Positions 1-10,899 of a DNA stretch of 64,000 nt are shown here, piece by piece (the first letter of the stretch is position 1; each line of letters begins with the position of its first letter). A model generated the notes under the pieces. The model was given only the letters and a program-made list of their open reading frames with translations. It did not search any database and was not told the origin of the DNA. The stretch covers positions 37,738 through 101,737 of the forward strand of contig MU839231.1 of NCBI GenBank assembly GCA_030685235.1, read 5' to 3'. The position numbers were made by a program, and so were the translations under genes. Origin of the DNA: Copromyces sp. CBS 386.78. Its lineage: Eukaryota; Ascomycota; Sordariomycetes; Sordariales; Sordariaceae.

Positions 1-469
1 ATACCGGACCTTCGATCTGATTTCTAAACCGTACGGCCGGACTATAAGCATATATATACAATTAATAACCATTTAATAACCTTTCATCTCAATTTAGTAT
101 TTTAGGACGGATGTACGAGGGCATTGAGCGGAATTACCGGGAAGATAGTGGTCAATCATAAACCCGCTTAATTACATATATTTATATTATTAATAGGAGG
201 TCTATTAATAGTATAGGTTTTATAGGTTTACGCATATCGTATACCCGTCGTACAAATTTAAGCGCGCTACTATAGGATTCAATAACTAGCTTTCTTTCTT
301 TTATTTTATTTTCTTCTCTTTTATTTTATATTTAACCGATTAATTTAATTAATAAATAGCAATTGTAGTAATAGCTTCAATCGCCGTATATAAATAAGTA
401 CGACCGTACATCGGTATATATTTAATCTAATATACAATATACGATCGTATAACTATACTAGAAGCGTAA
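1..469. other. AT-rich, RIP-like sequence without a gene
   Basis: The sequence is TpA-rich and CpA-poor with scattered stops in every frame. This fits RIP-mutated repeat DNA. I see no coding region here. Confidence 0.6.
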
Positions 470-995
470 CCGCTAGCGTAGTCCGTACTATAGCTGCAGC
501 CGCGGTACTAGGGTCGCGGCTTAAATTGGGGATACGGTCTAAATTGGGGTTGCGGGGATTAGGGTCGCGGCCTAGATTAGGGTTACGGATTGGGGTTACG
601 GATTAGGGTACCGGGATTGGAATACCGGAATTGCGGTACGGGGGGGGATTCGGGATTCGGGGTTAGGACAGAATATAAATTACCAAATAAAATACCAACT
701 ATAAACGTAACGAGCCGTCTCCTATCCGTATATATAGTCCGTGCACAATTATTACTGCCTACCCGTACTAATCCAACGGTTCCAGCGCATACTTCAGGGG
801 CCCAACGCCCAGGAACCGGAACCCCAAAATCCGACCAATTAGGAGCCTCCTTTAGCTAATAAGGCCTAGAGTTTTAACATAGCTTATAAAATCCAACATA
901 CCTTATTGTATATCTATATAACAAATATACACCATAGCATATCAAATTTCACAGGGCCTATTACGCTCCTTATATTCCCGCTACGGTATAATATA
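470..995. repeat. Left arm of a long inverted repeat around the A1 island
   Basis: Several blocks of this arm reappear in reverse complement at 3684-4231. They include GCTAGCGTAGTCCGTA (about 470-486 versus 4214-4230), the degenerate GGATTAGGGT tract, AGCGCATACTTCAGGG near 782 (right-arm counterpart near 3860), CCAATTA, and CCCGCTACGGTA near 977. The arms are diverged and contain indels. The inner part is also related to the DNA just 5' of A2 (16285-16411). Confidence 0.6.
515..660 (+). repeat. Degenerate telomere-like minisatellite, GGATTAGGGTTACGG type
   Basis: An imprecise repeat of about 12-16 bp built on GATTAGGGT with CGCGG or TACGG spacers. A similar tract in the opposite orientation lies at 3985-4210. 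It resembles TTAGGG but is not a pure telomeric array. Confidence 0.6.
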
Positions 996-1260
996 ATTCA
1001 CACAACATTCGATCGGAATATTATAACTGCCCGGTTTGAGATGGAAGTGCGAGGCTTATCAGACATCAAAGTTGTACGATAATAACCGAATGTCGACTAC
1101 GAATGTCACATGCGTAAGAGGCCCAAAGCGTCGAAGGCATCGGGACACCGACATCCCGGCTCCACGGTCCTTCTAGAAGACACTCCAGAACGTCGTCCTT
1201 TTCTGCCGGCCCGGCCACACGGCAAAGGCATGCCGACAGGAGGCAGGCAGTAACATCACT

Positions 1261-1455
1261 ATGAAAATGAGGCGTGCAACCTGGATAGCCCTAGCCCTCA
1301 GCCTTGGAAATATTTTCCGGCCGATCGATCTTTTCTCCGAGCCCCTCCAGCTCCAGTCCCGCACACAAAAGCTGTCTTCCTCAGCCGCTCCGGTCCCCTC
1401 AATACCGATCCATCGGATACTAACAATTGACAGCCTATATCGTCTAACAATCTAA
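1261..1455 (+). CDS. Possible small ORF with signal-peptide-like N-terminus, cut by a MITE
   Basis: A 64-codon frame opens at ATG 1261 with a short basic start (MKMRRATW) followed by a hydrophobic stretch (IALALSLGNIF), like a secretion signal. Its TAA stop (1453-1455) is the target-site duplication of the MITE that follows, so the original frame may have been longer and cut by the insertion. No homolog is recognised and the frame could be chance. Confidence 0.22.
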   Translation: MKMRRATWIALALSLGNIFRPIDLFSEPLQLQSRTQKLSSSAAPVPSIPIHRILTIDSLYRLTI

Positions 1456-1812
1456 AGTTGTGTTCGGTGACCTAGTAGACTAGTATTGTAAAGGTTGCAT
1501 ATATTGTTGATAGCCTGTAGCGAAATCGTTGTATAGTAATACAATAGTAAGGTAGTGCTTTCATACTAGTATAAACATGGGGTTTAAAGCAGTATAAAAG
1601 CGAAGAAAGCAGTAAGATCTCCAACGATTTCTGGCCTTCTAATTAGTCAGATGCAGGCCATTGGGGGAGTTGGGGGAAGTGCAGCGACCTACATCAACTT
1701 GCAGATTTTTACTGGAAAACAGCCGAACGCAAAAATCACGGTAGTATACTATTGCTTACTGCTATATAAACTTCCTTACTATTACTGGCATACTGGGTCA
1801 CCGAACACAACT
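1456..1812. mobile_element. MITE copy 1 (357 bp, TAA duplication)
   Basis: Terminal inverted repeats begin AGTTGTGTTCGGTGACC at the left and its complement ends the element at the right. TAA flanks both ends (1453-1455 and 1813-1815). The interior is close to the copy at 23415-23770. There is no transposase frame, so it is non-autonomous. The 3-bp TAA duplication is compatible with PIF/Harbinger, but the family is uncertain. It ends 120 bp before the A1 start codon. Confidence 0.85.
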
Positions 1813-1932
1813 TAAAGGCGTGTTTAGGTATATTGCACGAGAAATCTCTTGCACGGTTGCACCAAGCACATCGACACAACAGCGAGTATCCGGCGTCAAG
1901 AGAGATTAGAACGCCAGCTGCAACAACGAACG

Positions 1933-3061
1933 ATGGCGGATAACAGGAAGAATCGTAACAAAGGTCTCATTGGAGATCTCCAGCACATAGACTGGGCAAG
2001 GGTCGTCGTCGTTGGCGACGATGAGGTACGCAATTTCCAAAAATTTCATAACCCGTACAGGCACAGGACAGAAGCTGACTATAGTCTTGTTTTAGATCCC
2101 CGATCAGGACATGAATCCTGGCAACTGGGCCGACGAGGTGGTCGGACCTGCGCTTGATTTGGCGCCCGTTGCGCCTCATTATCCTACCTGTAATCTTGGC
2201 CCTGCTGCGGATAATTCCCAGCAATCGTTGGTCTATCAACAGGCCGGCTACCCTCACTTTCCTGATCTTTTTGTTGGCAATGGTGGTATTCCCAACGTTG
2301 CTGGTGGTCAACACAACTTCTTCCAGTCAATGACGGCTGCTACCGTCGCGAACATGAACGTCTCCATTCCATCCCTGGCTGCCACATCTAGTGGTCCGAA
2401 CAACGTGCCCGTTCCAGCAGCTCCGAACGGAGATCCTTTTCACCTTCCTCAGCCAGTTGCCAACCTCCAAGGCATCCCGGCTGCAGCCCACCCCGACGTT
2501 GCTCACCAGCAAAACCAAGCAACTCCCAACACACCACTCATCCCCCACCCGCAGGCGAACCATCCCGCGGTACTCGAACTTGACCATCTTCACCCTCACC
2601 AGAACGTGGACGATCACATTAGGGCCGCTGCAGATGTCCTATTCGCAGCTCATCCACGTTGCCACTACAAGTGGGTTGAGGCCGGTTTCGAACACCAATG
2701 CGAGAGTCACGCTTAGAAAGCAGGCTCGCGGAAGAAGCCGTGTCTATACCATGTGTGTAACAGGATCTCGGCAGAGACGAAGGTGACAATCCTGAAACGC
2801 TTCGCTAGGGGTGAAGGAACCTGCTCGGGGGACTACCGCTGGATGCCCCGCGAGACGGGAAAGCTTTGCGATCCGTGCAGGATAAAGGCCGTCCACAGGC
2901 GCGAAGCGGCACGCTCACGCCGGCTGGCAGCGGCAGCGGCTGTTGAAGCGGCAGCGGCTGTTAAAGCGGCAGCGGCTGCTCGGGCTGCTGCTGCGATGGT
3001 TGGTGATAATGGCCAGCCAGCTGCTTTGGCGGAGAGCGTTGCGTCTGAGCCGGAAATGTAA
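1933..3061 (+). CDS. A1: cysteine-rich A-family protein with in-frame TAG; one intron (2026-2107)
   Basis: Exon 1 is 1933-2025 and exon 2 is 2108-3061. The 82-bp intron has a GTACGC donor, a GCTGAC branch site about 30 bp before the CAG acceptor, and phase 0. The N-terminal half is rich in N, P, A and H. A diverged family motif (HPAVLELDH, then AADVLFAAH) leads to a Cys (QCESHA) and an in-frame TAG at 2714-2716, codon 234. The frame stays open for 115 more codons. It continues with KAGSRKKPC-x2-H, GEGTCSGDY and CDPCRIKA, then an Ala-rich basic tail. Both sides of the TAG match paralogs, so the full product would be 348 residues if UAG is decoded. The second Cys of TC-x2-C is Asp here. Function is unknown; the Cys/His spacing suggests zinc binding. 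Confidence 0.7.
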
Positions 3062-3473
3062 CATGATGCGAAGATGTTTGGACTCGCAGGAAAGGGGTTA
3101 GACTTAACAGGGTTTCAGACAGCAGATAGATGAGTTCAATATTGGTGAATGTTAGAACTCGTGTTATCACTTCCACTTGAAGTCACGTATAGTGTAGGCC
3201 GCATTCGCTCATGTTGGTGATGCCGAGAAGAGTGACTGGCTTGCCACATAAGGTAGGAAAAACGATTTGAACTCCGAGGCTTGAGCTCTGGAATCTAGGT
3301 ACGATGAAAGTGTTACGCTCACCAGGAGAGAAGACAAGGTGCGTTCCCAAGGACGTAGACACTCGACGATGTCAACTATGTGGAAGGAGGAAACCAACAG
3401 GAAATCATGCCGGATAGGAGGGGAGCGTTGAGCAAATGTAGCAAGAGGCATTCCGGACACATCGCCTTCAACA
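3062..3473. other. 3' flank of A1, no gene seen
   Basis: GC-normal sequence with only short frames in both directions. It probably holds the A1 3' UTR and flank. Confidence 0.4.
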
Positions 3474-3489
3474 TTGTATAGAAAATACA

Positions 3490-3683
3490 GATGTTCTCAC
3501 GAGTCTAACAGACACTGGCCCGCAAATATCGTCAATGGCTTGGTTCAACAGGCAGCGTTGTACCAGATGTTCCTGGCCAACTGGCCCCATCCGCAGGGCA
3601 TTGATGCTATGCCCCAGCAGCCGGTCTCTCATGATCAGATGGCTGCTCCTCACCAACAACAAATGGCTGCTCCTCATCACGTA
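3490..3683 (+). pseudogene. Truncated A-family-like N-terminal fragment
   Basis: A short + strand frame reads QAALYQMFLANWPHPQ and then two MAAPHQQQ-like units, the style of the Q/H/P-rich A N-termini. It stops being family-like at about 3684. There it meets, head to head, a minus-strand piece that starts MQPPYIPASV and matches the A2 start (MQPPYFPATV). No Cys domain follows on either side, so this is a rearrangement junction rather than a gene. Confidence 0.4.
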
Positions 3684-4231
3684 AGGTACCGAAGCGGGAA
3701 TATAGGGAGGTTGCATAGGGTTTGCGCCTGGCTTCAAGGGTCGGTTCGCATTAAAGCGAAGGCCAGCAGTATAGAGTTTGTACATTACCTACGGTTTGCA
3801 GATTTCCGAATATTTAATTGGTTAGATCCTTTTATCCGGTAAACGTACTAAAGCGAACCCTGAAGTATACGCTAAAACAGCCCGCTATAGGTTCCCGGCC
3901 TAGAATTGCGTAGCAATTAGGATTATAAGTATGTATAAACTATACTAATAGCCGGTACTACAGTATTAGCATTTTATTTAATATTTTACTACGACCCTAA
4001 TCCGCGGCCTATTCTACGACCCTAATCCCGCTCCGTACCCTAATTCCGTAACCCTAATCTGTACCCCAATCCGTACCCTAATTCCGTAACCCTAATCCCG
4101 CGACCCTAATCCTATAATTCTAATCCTACGACCCTAATCCGCAACTCTAATCCTACGACCCTAATTCCGCGACCCTAATCCGCGACCTTAATCCCGCTCC
4201 GCACCGCAATTTATATACGGACTACGCTAGC
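3684..4231. repeat. Right arm of the inverted repeat around the A1 island
   Basis: Reverse complement of the left arm (470-995) with indels. The inner 150 bp also align, reversed, to 16285-16411 upstream of A2, including CTATGCAACCTCCCTAT and TCTAACCAAT. Outside about 3850 the arm becomes AT-rich and RIP-like. Confidence 0.6.
3985..4210 (-). repeat. Degenerate telomere-like minisatellite, opposite orientation
   Basis: At least ten CCCTAATCC-type units with GCGA, TACGA or CGTAC spacers. It mirrors the tract at 515-660. Confidence 0.65.
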
Positions 4232-4899
4232 GGTTTAGCGCCCCCCTTCCAATAGGCGGTTGTACTTCTAATACGGTTGCATAACTAACTATATACCGAA
4301 TTCAATACCTATACTAACGTACTATCGCAAATCGCTTACTATATACCGTACACTATACACCGGATTAAATGCCCGCCCGCACAATCGCATAATATATAAT
4401 AGAAATTATTACCACATATATACTACGAAGTATATTATAATATATAACGGAGGCAATATATTTATCTATCGCTATAGAAATTAATAATTAAATACGACAA
4501 TTATATATATAGAGAAAAATAAATGAATACGAATAAATATTTTACTAAAAAAAGAAAAAAAAAGAATATAAATAAATTTAAATATTATATTAAGAAAAGA
4601 AAGAAATTATATAAAAAATAATTAATTTACTATAATAAATCTATTACGTAACGCTATTAAGTTCGTTTGTATTATTTCGTTCGAAATTCATATATTTACG
4701 CTATAAATATTAAAATTATTAATATTTTAATTATAATAAGTATTTTAAATATAATACAAATAATTATCAAATTACTAATTACAAATATAGGGTTTAAACT
4801 ATATAGTCTATTATATATATTAATAACAAAAGTTAATTCGATTCGAAATAGGATAGAAAGTAATAAGTACTAAACTTCAATTACCCGGAACTAATAGAA

Positions 4900-7800
4900 A
4901 GGTACATAGAGCCGCGGGCATACAATCTAATAATAATTAGCGGGTAATATTATATAGGTAAAAAAATAAGATAAAAGACTTCCAATATATATACGCATAG
5001 TATATATACCTTTTAACTCTATAAGCCTAATAAATTAATATATTTTTAGTACATTAACTTCTATATTTCCACCTCGGTTAAAATACTCACCGTTATTTAT
5101 AGCGCAATAATATAAAAGTTCGGATATTACTATACTATAACTATATCGTTAGGAAAATACAGTTAATAGTCTATATAAGCTACCGTATAGGGTATATATA
5201 GCCACAAATCAGTCAAATACTACCATAGGACAATACAAATTAATACGATTTATAGAAAGGAATACCAGTTATAATACCTATTACACATTATTTTATTACC
5301 AAATCTACAAATTATATAATCACCGTTGATTTATCGAATATCGCTATATACAATATTATTAAAATATATAAACGTCCTAATCTACCTATACAAAGCCAAT
5401 TCTATCTATATATACTATATACAAACACACCAGGCAAACTACTATTACTCCAATAATTAAAAATTTATTTATTTCTTCTATAATTTCTAAGTCAAAAAGC
5501 GGGTATCGTATTCTAATCTATTTAATACGCGTAATAATAATAAAAATATACTTTTCATTACAATTATAATTATTAAAATTATCTATCGATAAAATATAAT
5601 CGATATAGGCAAATTTAACTTTCTTGGTACGGGTATAATATTAAATATAATCGCCATATTTAAATATAAAACGTTTATAGGAAGCCTTAATATAATCTAA
5701 TATATTAATATACTAATAAGGAAAATATACTATTCAATTTAATATACCTCAACGCTAATATATTATATATTAATCCTATATAATAATATTATAACTTATA
5801 AAATAGATTAAAAAAATATAAAACAATTTATTTTCGGCTATTAATACCGTATTACGTATTATATACGCCGTTAATTTAACGAAATAATATATATACTAGC
5901 CGTCGTTATTAATAAATTAACTAAAAGTTTACCGGTAGCGGCAATATATATTGAATACGGCGATAAAATTTTAGGGCGCCAATTTTAAGGCATTTTATAT
6001 ATGGAAATCGGGCTTCGGAATATTGCGTTTTTAAAGTATCGGTATTATATAGCGTATATATACGGCTATATCGGAATAAATTATATATATATAGAATTAA
6101 ATTCTCTTTCGAATATAATAACCTAATTAATAAAAATCGATTAATTAAACAATCAATTAAATAAAGAATACTGAAATACTATTAATTTCAATTCTATTAT
6201 TAGTATAATTACTACTTTCTAACGTAAATACTTTACATTACCTAATATAGAAATACTATCGGGTAAAAAACAAAGAAGATTAAACTTATTAGATTATTCG
6301 ATTAAAGGTATATACTTATTTATAAACCCAAATTTACGATACTACTAAATAGCCTAGTCCTTTATAATTATCGGGTAGAATAGCGGCTTACTATAATTAT
6401 ACCGGTATATATATCGAATAAAGTTCTACTAAACAAATATTATAATATCGCCCTAATTCAATAAAAGTAATTATTAGCCTCTATTAATAATATAGTAAAG
6501 TAGGATAGTACCGTCGGGTAGCTAATTAATAACTATTAATAATAGGTAGTCCTCGTCTACCGATTAATCTATATTTTAAACGTAATTAATTAGTAATATT
6601 AAAACTTCTTAATTATTATTATCCTTCTTCTCTTCGCAGTCCGCGCACAATAATACTTAATTGAATAGGGTTAAGCACTTTTTAGCGAATTGTTAAAATT
6701 CCGCTATTAAGTCGGAATTTTATTCCTTATATACGTTACCCAATACTATATAGACCGTTTCTTAAAAATTAACCTTTATTAATAATACTTTTTCGATATT
6801 TAAATAATTCGTCTTGTATATTCGCTTCTTAAAATATTTATTAATTTATATATTAACTATTTAAATTAAAGTAAAGAGGGGATAGAATAGGATATAGGAA
6901 TAGAATATAAATCCTCGTCCTTTATTTCTATTTTATAATATAGTACTACCGGGTTTTAACTATATTCCCGCCAATATAAATTATATACTACCTATATATA
7001 CCTTTACAATTATAGAGCTCTAAGAACCTAACCGGCTGATTTACCGATATATATTTTCGCTTAATAATATATTATAATTAAACGGGATATTAAATTCTTC
7101 TATAACCGTTAGGAAATAAACTGTAATATAAATATTTAAACGTAATATTATATTTATATAATATAGTAACTTCTTAGATTTAATGTTCTCTAGCGTATCT
7201 ATATTAACGACCTCCATATTATCTAGCACGTTTAATACGGGCGAGCCAACTACTATTAACCTATTAGAACCCCCTTTAGCGACGGATATATATAAATATA
7301 ACTAATTAAATAAATACTATACTCGTTTAATAATATAGTCTATATTATTCCTATTTACCTTTAAAATAATCTTTCCTATTAAAACTATATAACTTTTTAC
7401 AATTATAATTAAAGTTATAATAATACTCTAAATAGGGTCCTTATTATCTACCTCTATTTAATTATAGAACCCTTTTTGTATATAATCCCTTATAAACTAA
7501 TATAATATTAGAATAAATATAGAAATAATCTATTAATTATAATATAATATTTTATAATTAGTAAAATAATAAATTAATAATTATAGCCGCTTATATCTAG
7601 GGGGGTATAGCTAATAATAAAGCTGCAAAATATATTCTAGCTAGCTATCTATATTGAAGATTCTATTACAAAATAGGAAATATATTAAATTAATAAGGCT
7701 ATTAAACTCCGAATATATTACGTCGATAGGCCGGGTAAGGATTAAATCTAGGGCAAGGGATATTATAGTTAAAGCGGGATATAGCTCGTTAATTCCCTAT

Positions 7801-10350
7801 TAGGTACCATATTTATTATAATTACTAGCTTTTTTAATACCGCCCTCCATTATTTATTATATTTCGAAGGTTTATATATAATAGCAATTATATATAATAA
7901 TATCGAACTTAATTTATATATTTATATTTACTACCTTTTATCTAACATATATATAATAATAATAATAAAACTTATTCGCTCGAAGACCTTTAAATCTATT
8001 ATTTTTAATTTATTATAGCATATTACCAATATAATAAAGTAAGAAGGCGTACAACCGAACCTACTCGTTATATATATCCGTTATTATACTGGCATTAAGG
8101 TCGTTTGTCGTCTTCTTTAATCCTTTAATAACGTTGGCGAAGTCTAATATATATAAACCCAATACTAATAGAAATATACTCTTAAGCCGGCGATACTCGT
8201 ACTATTTTAAATTAATAGGACAAAAGTAAAAACCTATTAATATACGATATAAATTCCGGAAAATACTAAAATTATTAATAAAATTAATATATAAGAATAA
8301 AATAATACGGGGTATACCGGGCTTAATATTATTTTTATCCTATTTCTAAGCGAAGGTTTCCCTTCCGAAATATTTAAATTCTATCTCTACACGGATTAAA
8401 TAAATATAGTATATTTGTATAAGATTATTTAGATTTCTATACTTGTCGATTATACGCCGTATTATATAATACTACTATTCCGGGTCCTAAAAGCGATAAA
8501 ATATAGGGGTATCGTATTTCGGGAAGAGAGTCGGCTTTTTATTTAATTATATAGCCGGATCTTCGTAGTCTTCGCTAAAATATCGATTAATATAAACGTT
8601 ACCCGGTACTTATATATATTATAAATTCGGAAATATATATTAATATAATTGTAAAGATTAGCTCCCTTATCTCTTACAATAGTATAAACTCTTCTAAATC
8701 GTCTAAGCCAATATTTACTTACTTAGTACTATATTAGTAAGCCTCCTATATCTATAGGCATAATTTGTCGGAATTACTAGCCCGAATATAAAATTAATTA
8801 TAATAATCAAATCCAATATTATATACCCTAGTAATATAAAAGCCTTATATAGGGATAATAAAATTATTTAAATCTTTATAATCTATTTTATATACTAGTA
8901 ATTAATAATCGTCCTTAGCGTAACGGTAATATACCTAGTCGGATAGGAAAATAATAAGGCCTTTTTCAGTGCCCCCACTTTCTAAAAGTAGGATTACGTA
9001 AGCATAATACTTATTCGTCGTATATATAGATAATAACTACGTATAAAATTCGAAAAATTCGTTTAATATATTTACGAAATATTTTAGTTTTAAATAGGCC
9101 TATATCCTAATATTTAAAATAATTAAATTTTTAAATACCGAAATAAGATTAAAAAACGTTAACGGCTATATAAATAGTAATATATCGACGTCTATATTTA
9201 TATTTTCCGAATTCTTTTCTTTCTACTTCTTTTTTATTTTTTCGGCTTAAACTTATAATCGTTCTACTTACTTTACTACCTCCCTTACTTTTTTACTAAT
9301 TTTATTTCTTTATTATATAACGGCGTTAGTAGCCTAAATTACCTTCCTCGTCGCTTTTACTACTTCTTCTTTAGCTTTTATCGCTTCGAATTTCCATTAT
9401 ACGTCCTCCTTTAAATTAAGCGGTAAAAAGGGCATCTTAATTGGATTTATTAAAATTTAAACCTTTCGTATATTTATTATTAATAAATAGTCCCGTATCC
9501 TATTTACTAAAGTCGATAACTATTATAATAATATTTAAATTGAACGAAGTATATTACTATTATTATTTTAAACTATACTTAGGATTTCCCGTAATATATC
9601 ACAATTATTATAATTAAAACCCTTTAAATCGGCAAAGGTTATTAACGCCTTTTCGAATATAGATATTTAAATAAATTTATTTTAATACGTAACGAACAAT
9701 ATAGATAGATTGTCCTTATTATTTAATCGAATAGGGCGTTGTAGAATAGTATTATCTTCGACGTTGATTTAATTACTGGCGTCGTCCTCCTCCGGCTTAA
9801 GAACGAATAATACGGATTCTTCTAGTATAACTTAAATATAATCTTTGTAATCGCTAGTACTAAATATATTATTAATGTCCAAGTTAGTACTAAATATACT
9901 AACTTATATTATAATACCGTTAATATTATCTCTTTTATAAAAATTATTAATATTGATAATTATTAAAATAAATATTAATATATAAATATAATCGGTATTA
10001 TAATACTAAAATTAACTTTCGTTATTATTAAAATCGAAAAACGAATTCGAACCCTAACCGAGCGAATTAACATTTATATTAAACGAGCGCGGACTACCAA
10101 TATATTTAAAATTGCCACTTTTTCCCAGGTCGCGTATATCTTCGTTCTCCGTATTATCTTCCTCTATATTATCCTCCTCCACGTCTTCGTCGTTTATATC
10201 GCTCGCGCCGCCTATTATAATATTATTATTTTGTATTAAAGTTAATACGTAGATAATAAGTTTAGCTTCGTCGCCAACTTCGTTGCCAACTTCGTTGTAT
10301 AATACTTCGTCTTAATATTAGGCGGCCTATATATTAAATCGTTCTTTTTT
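4900..10350 (-). pseudogene. Unidentified RIP-mutated minus-strand coding remnant
   Basis: Read on the minus strand, about 10.35-10.12 kb gives an acidic stretch (ASDINDEDVEEDNIEED) and about 9.45-9.2 kb a Lys/Glu coiled-coil-like stretch. About 9.05-8.8 kb reads as a recognisable but unassigned sequence (YYAYVILLLES, YKIDYKDLNNFIIPI). Stops interrupt it at sites where CAA, CAG or TGG would fit. I cannot assign a transposon class. Confidence 0.35.
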
Positions 10351-10899
10351 AATACCGGCCGGCGCCCTAGCTCGCTTATCTATAACTATTAATAATACTA
10401 TTTAAGATAATTAATATATAGAAATTAACGAATAAAAAAGAAAAAGTACTAACGTAGTTATCGCTATTATTAATATTGTATAGGCCTTTAAAAATTAAGT
10501 TGGGTAAATATTTATACTCCTACCTATTTAAAGTATAGTTTATATTTATATATATTAAATTAAACGTCGGTCGATACGCTCCTATTTATTAAAAGTCGCT
10601 GGCTATATTTATTATTTATTAGAAGTCGCTAATTACTATTTATTATACTACTATATAGTACCTATACATTAAGTAATAAATAAAAAGACTATTTACTACG
10701 ATAACCCTTTACCCCGCCAATTAATATATACAAATATTTATTTCTATACTATTATAATTTTTTTTTCCTAATTACGACCAATTTCCCTACTATTAACCCG
10801 CTATATTTACTTTATATTTATTAATAAATATTAATAAATATTAATTAACGTATTATAAAAGTAAAACTTTTCGTCGTAATATACTTTAAATAGATACTA

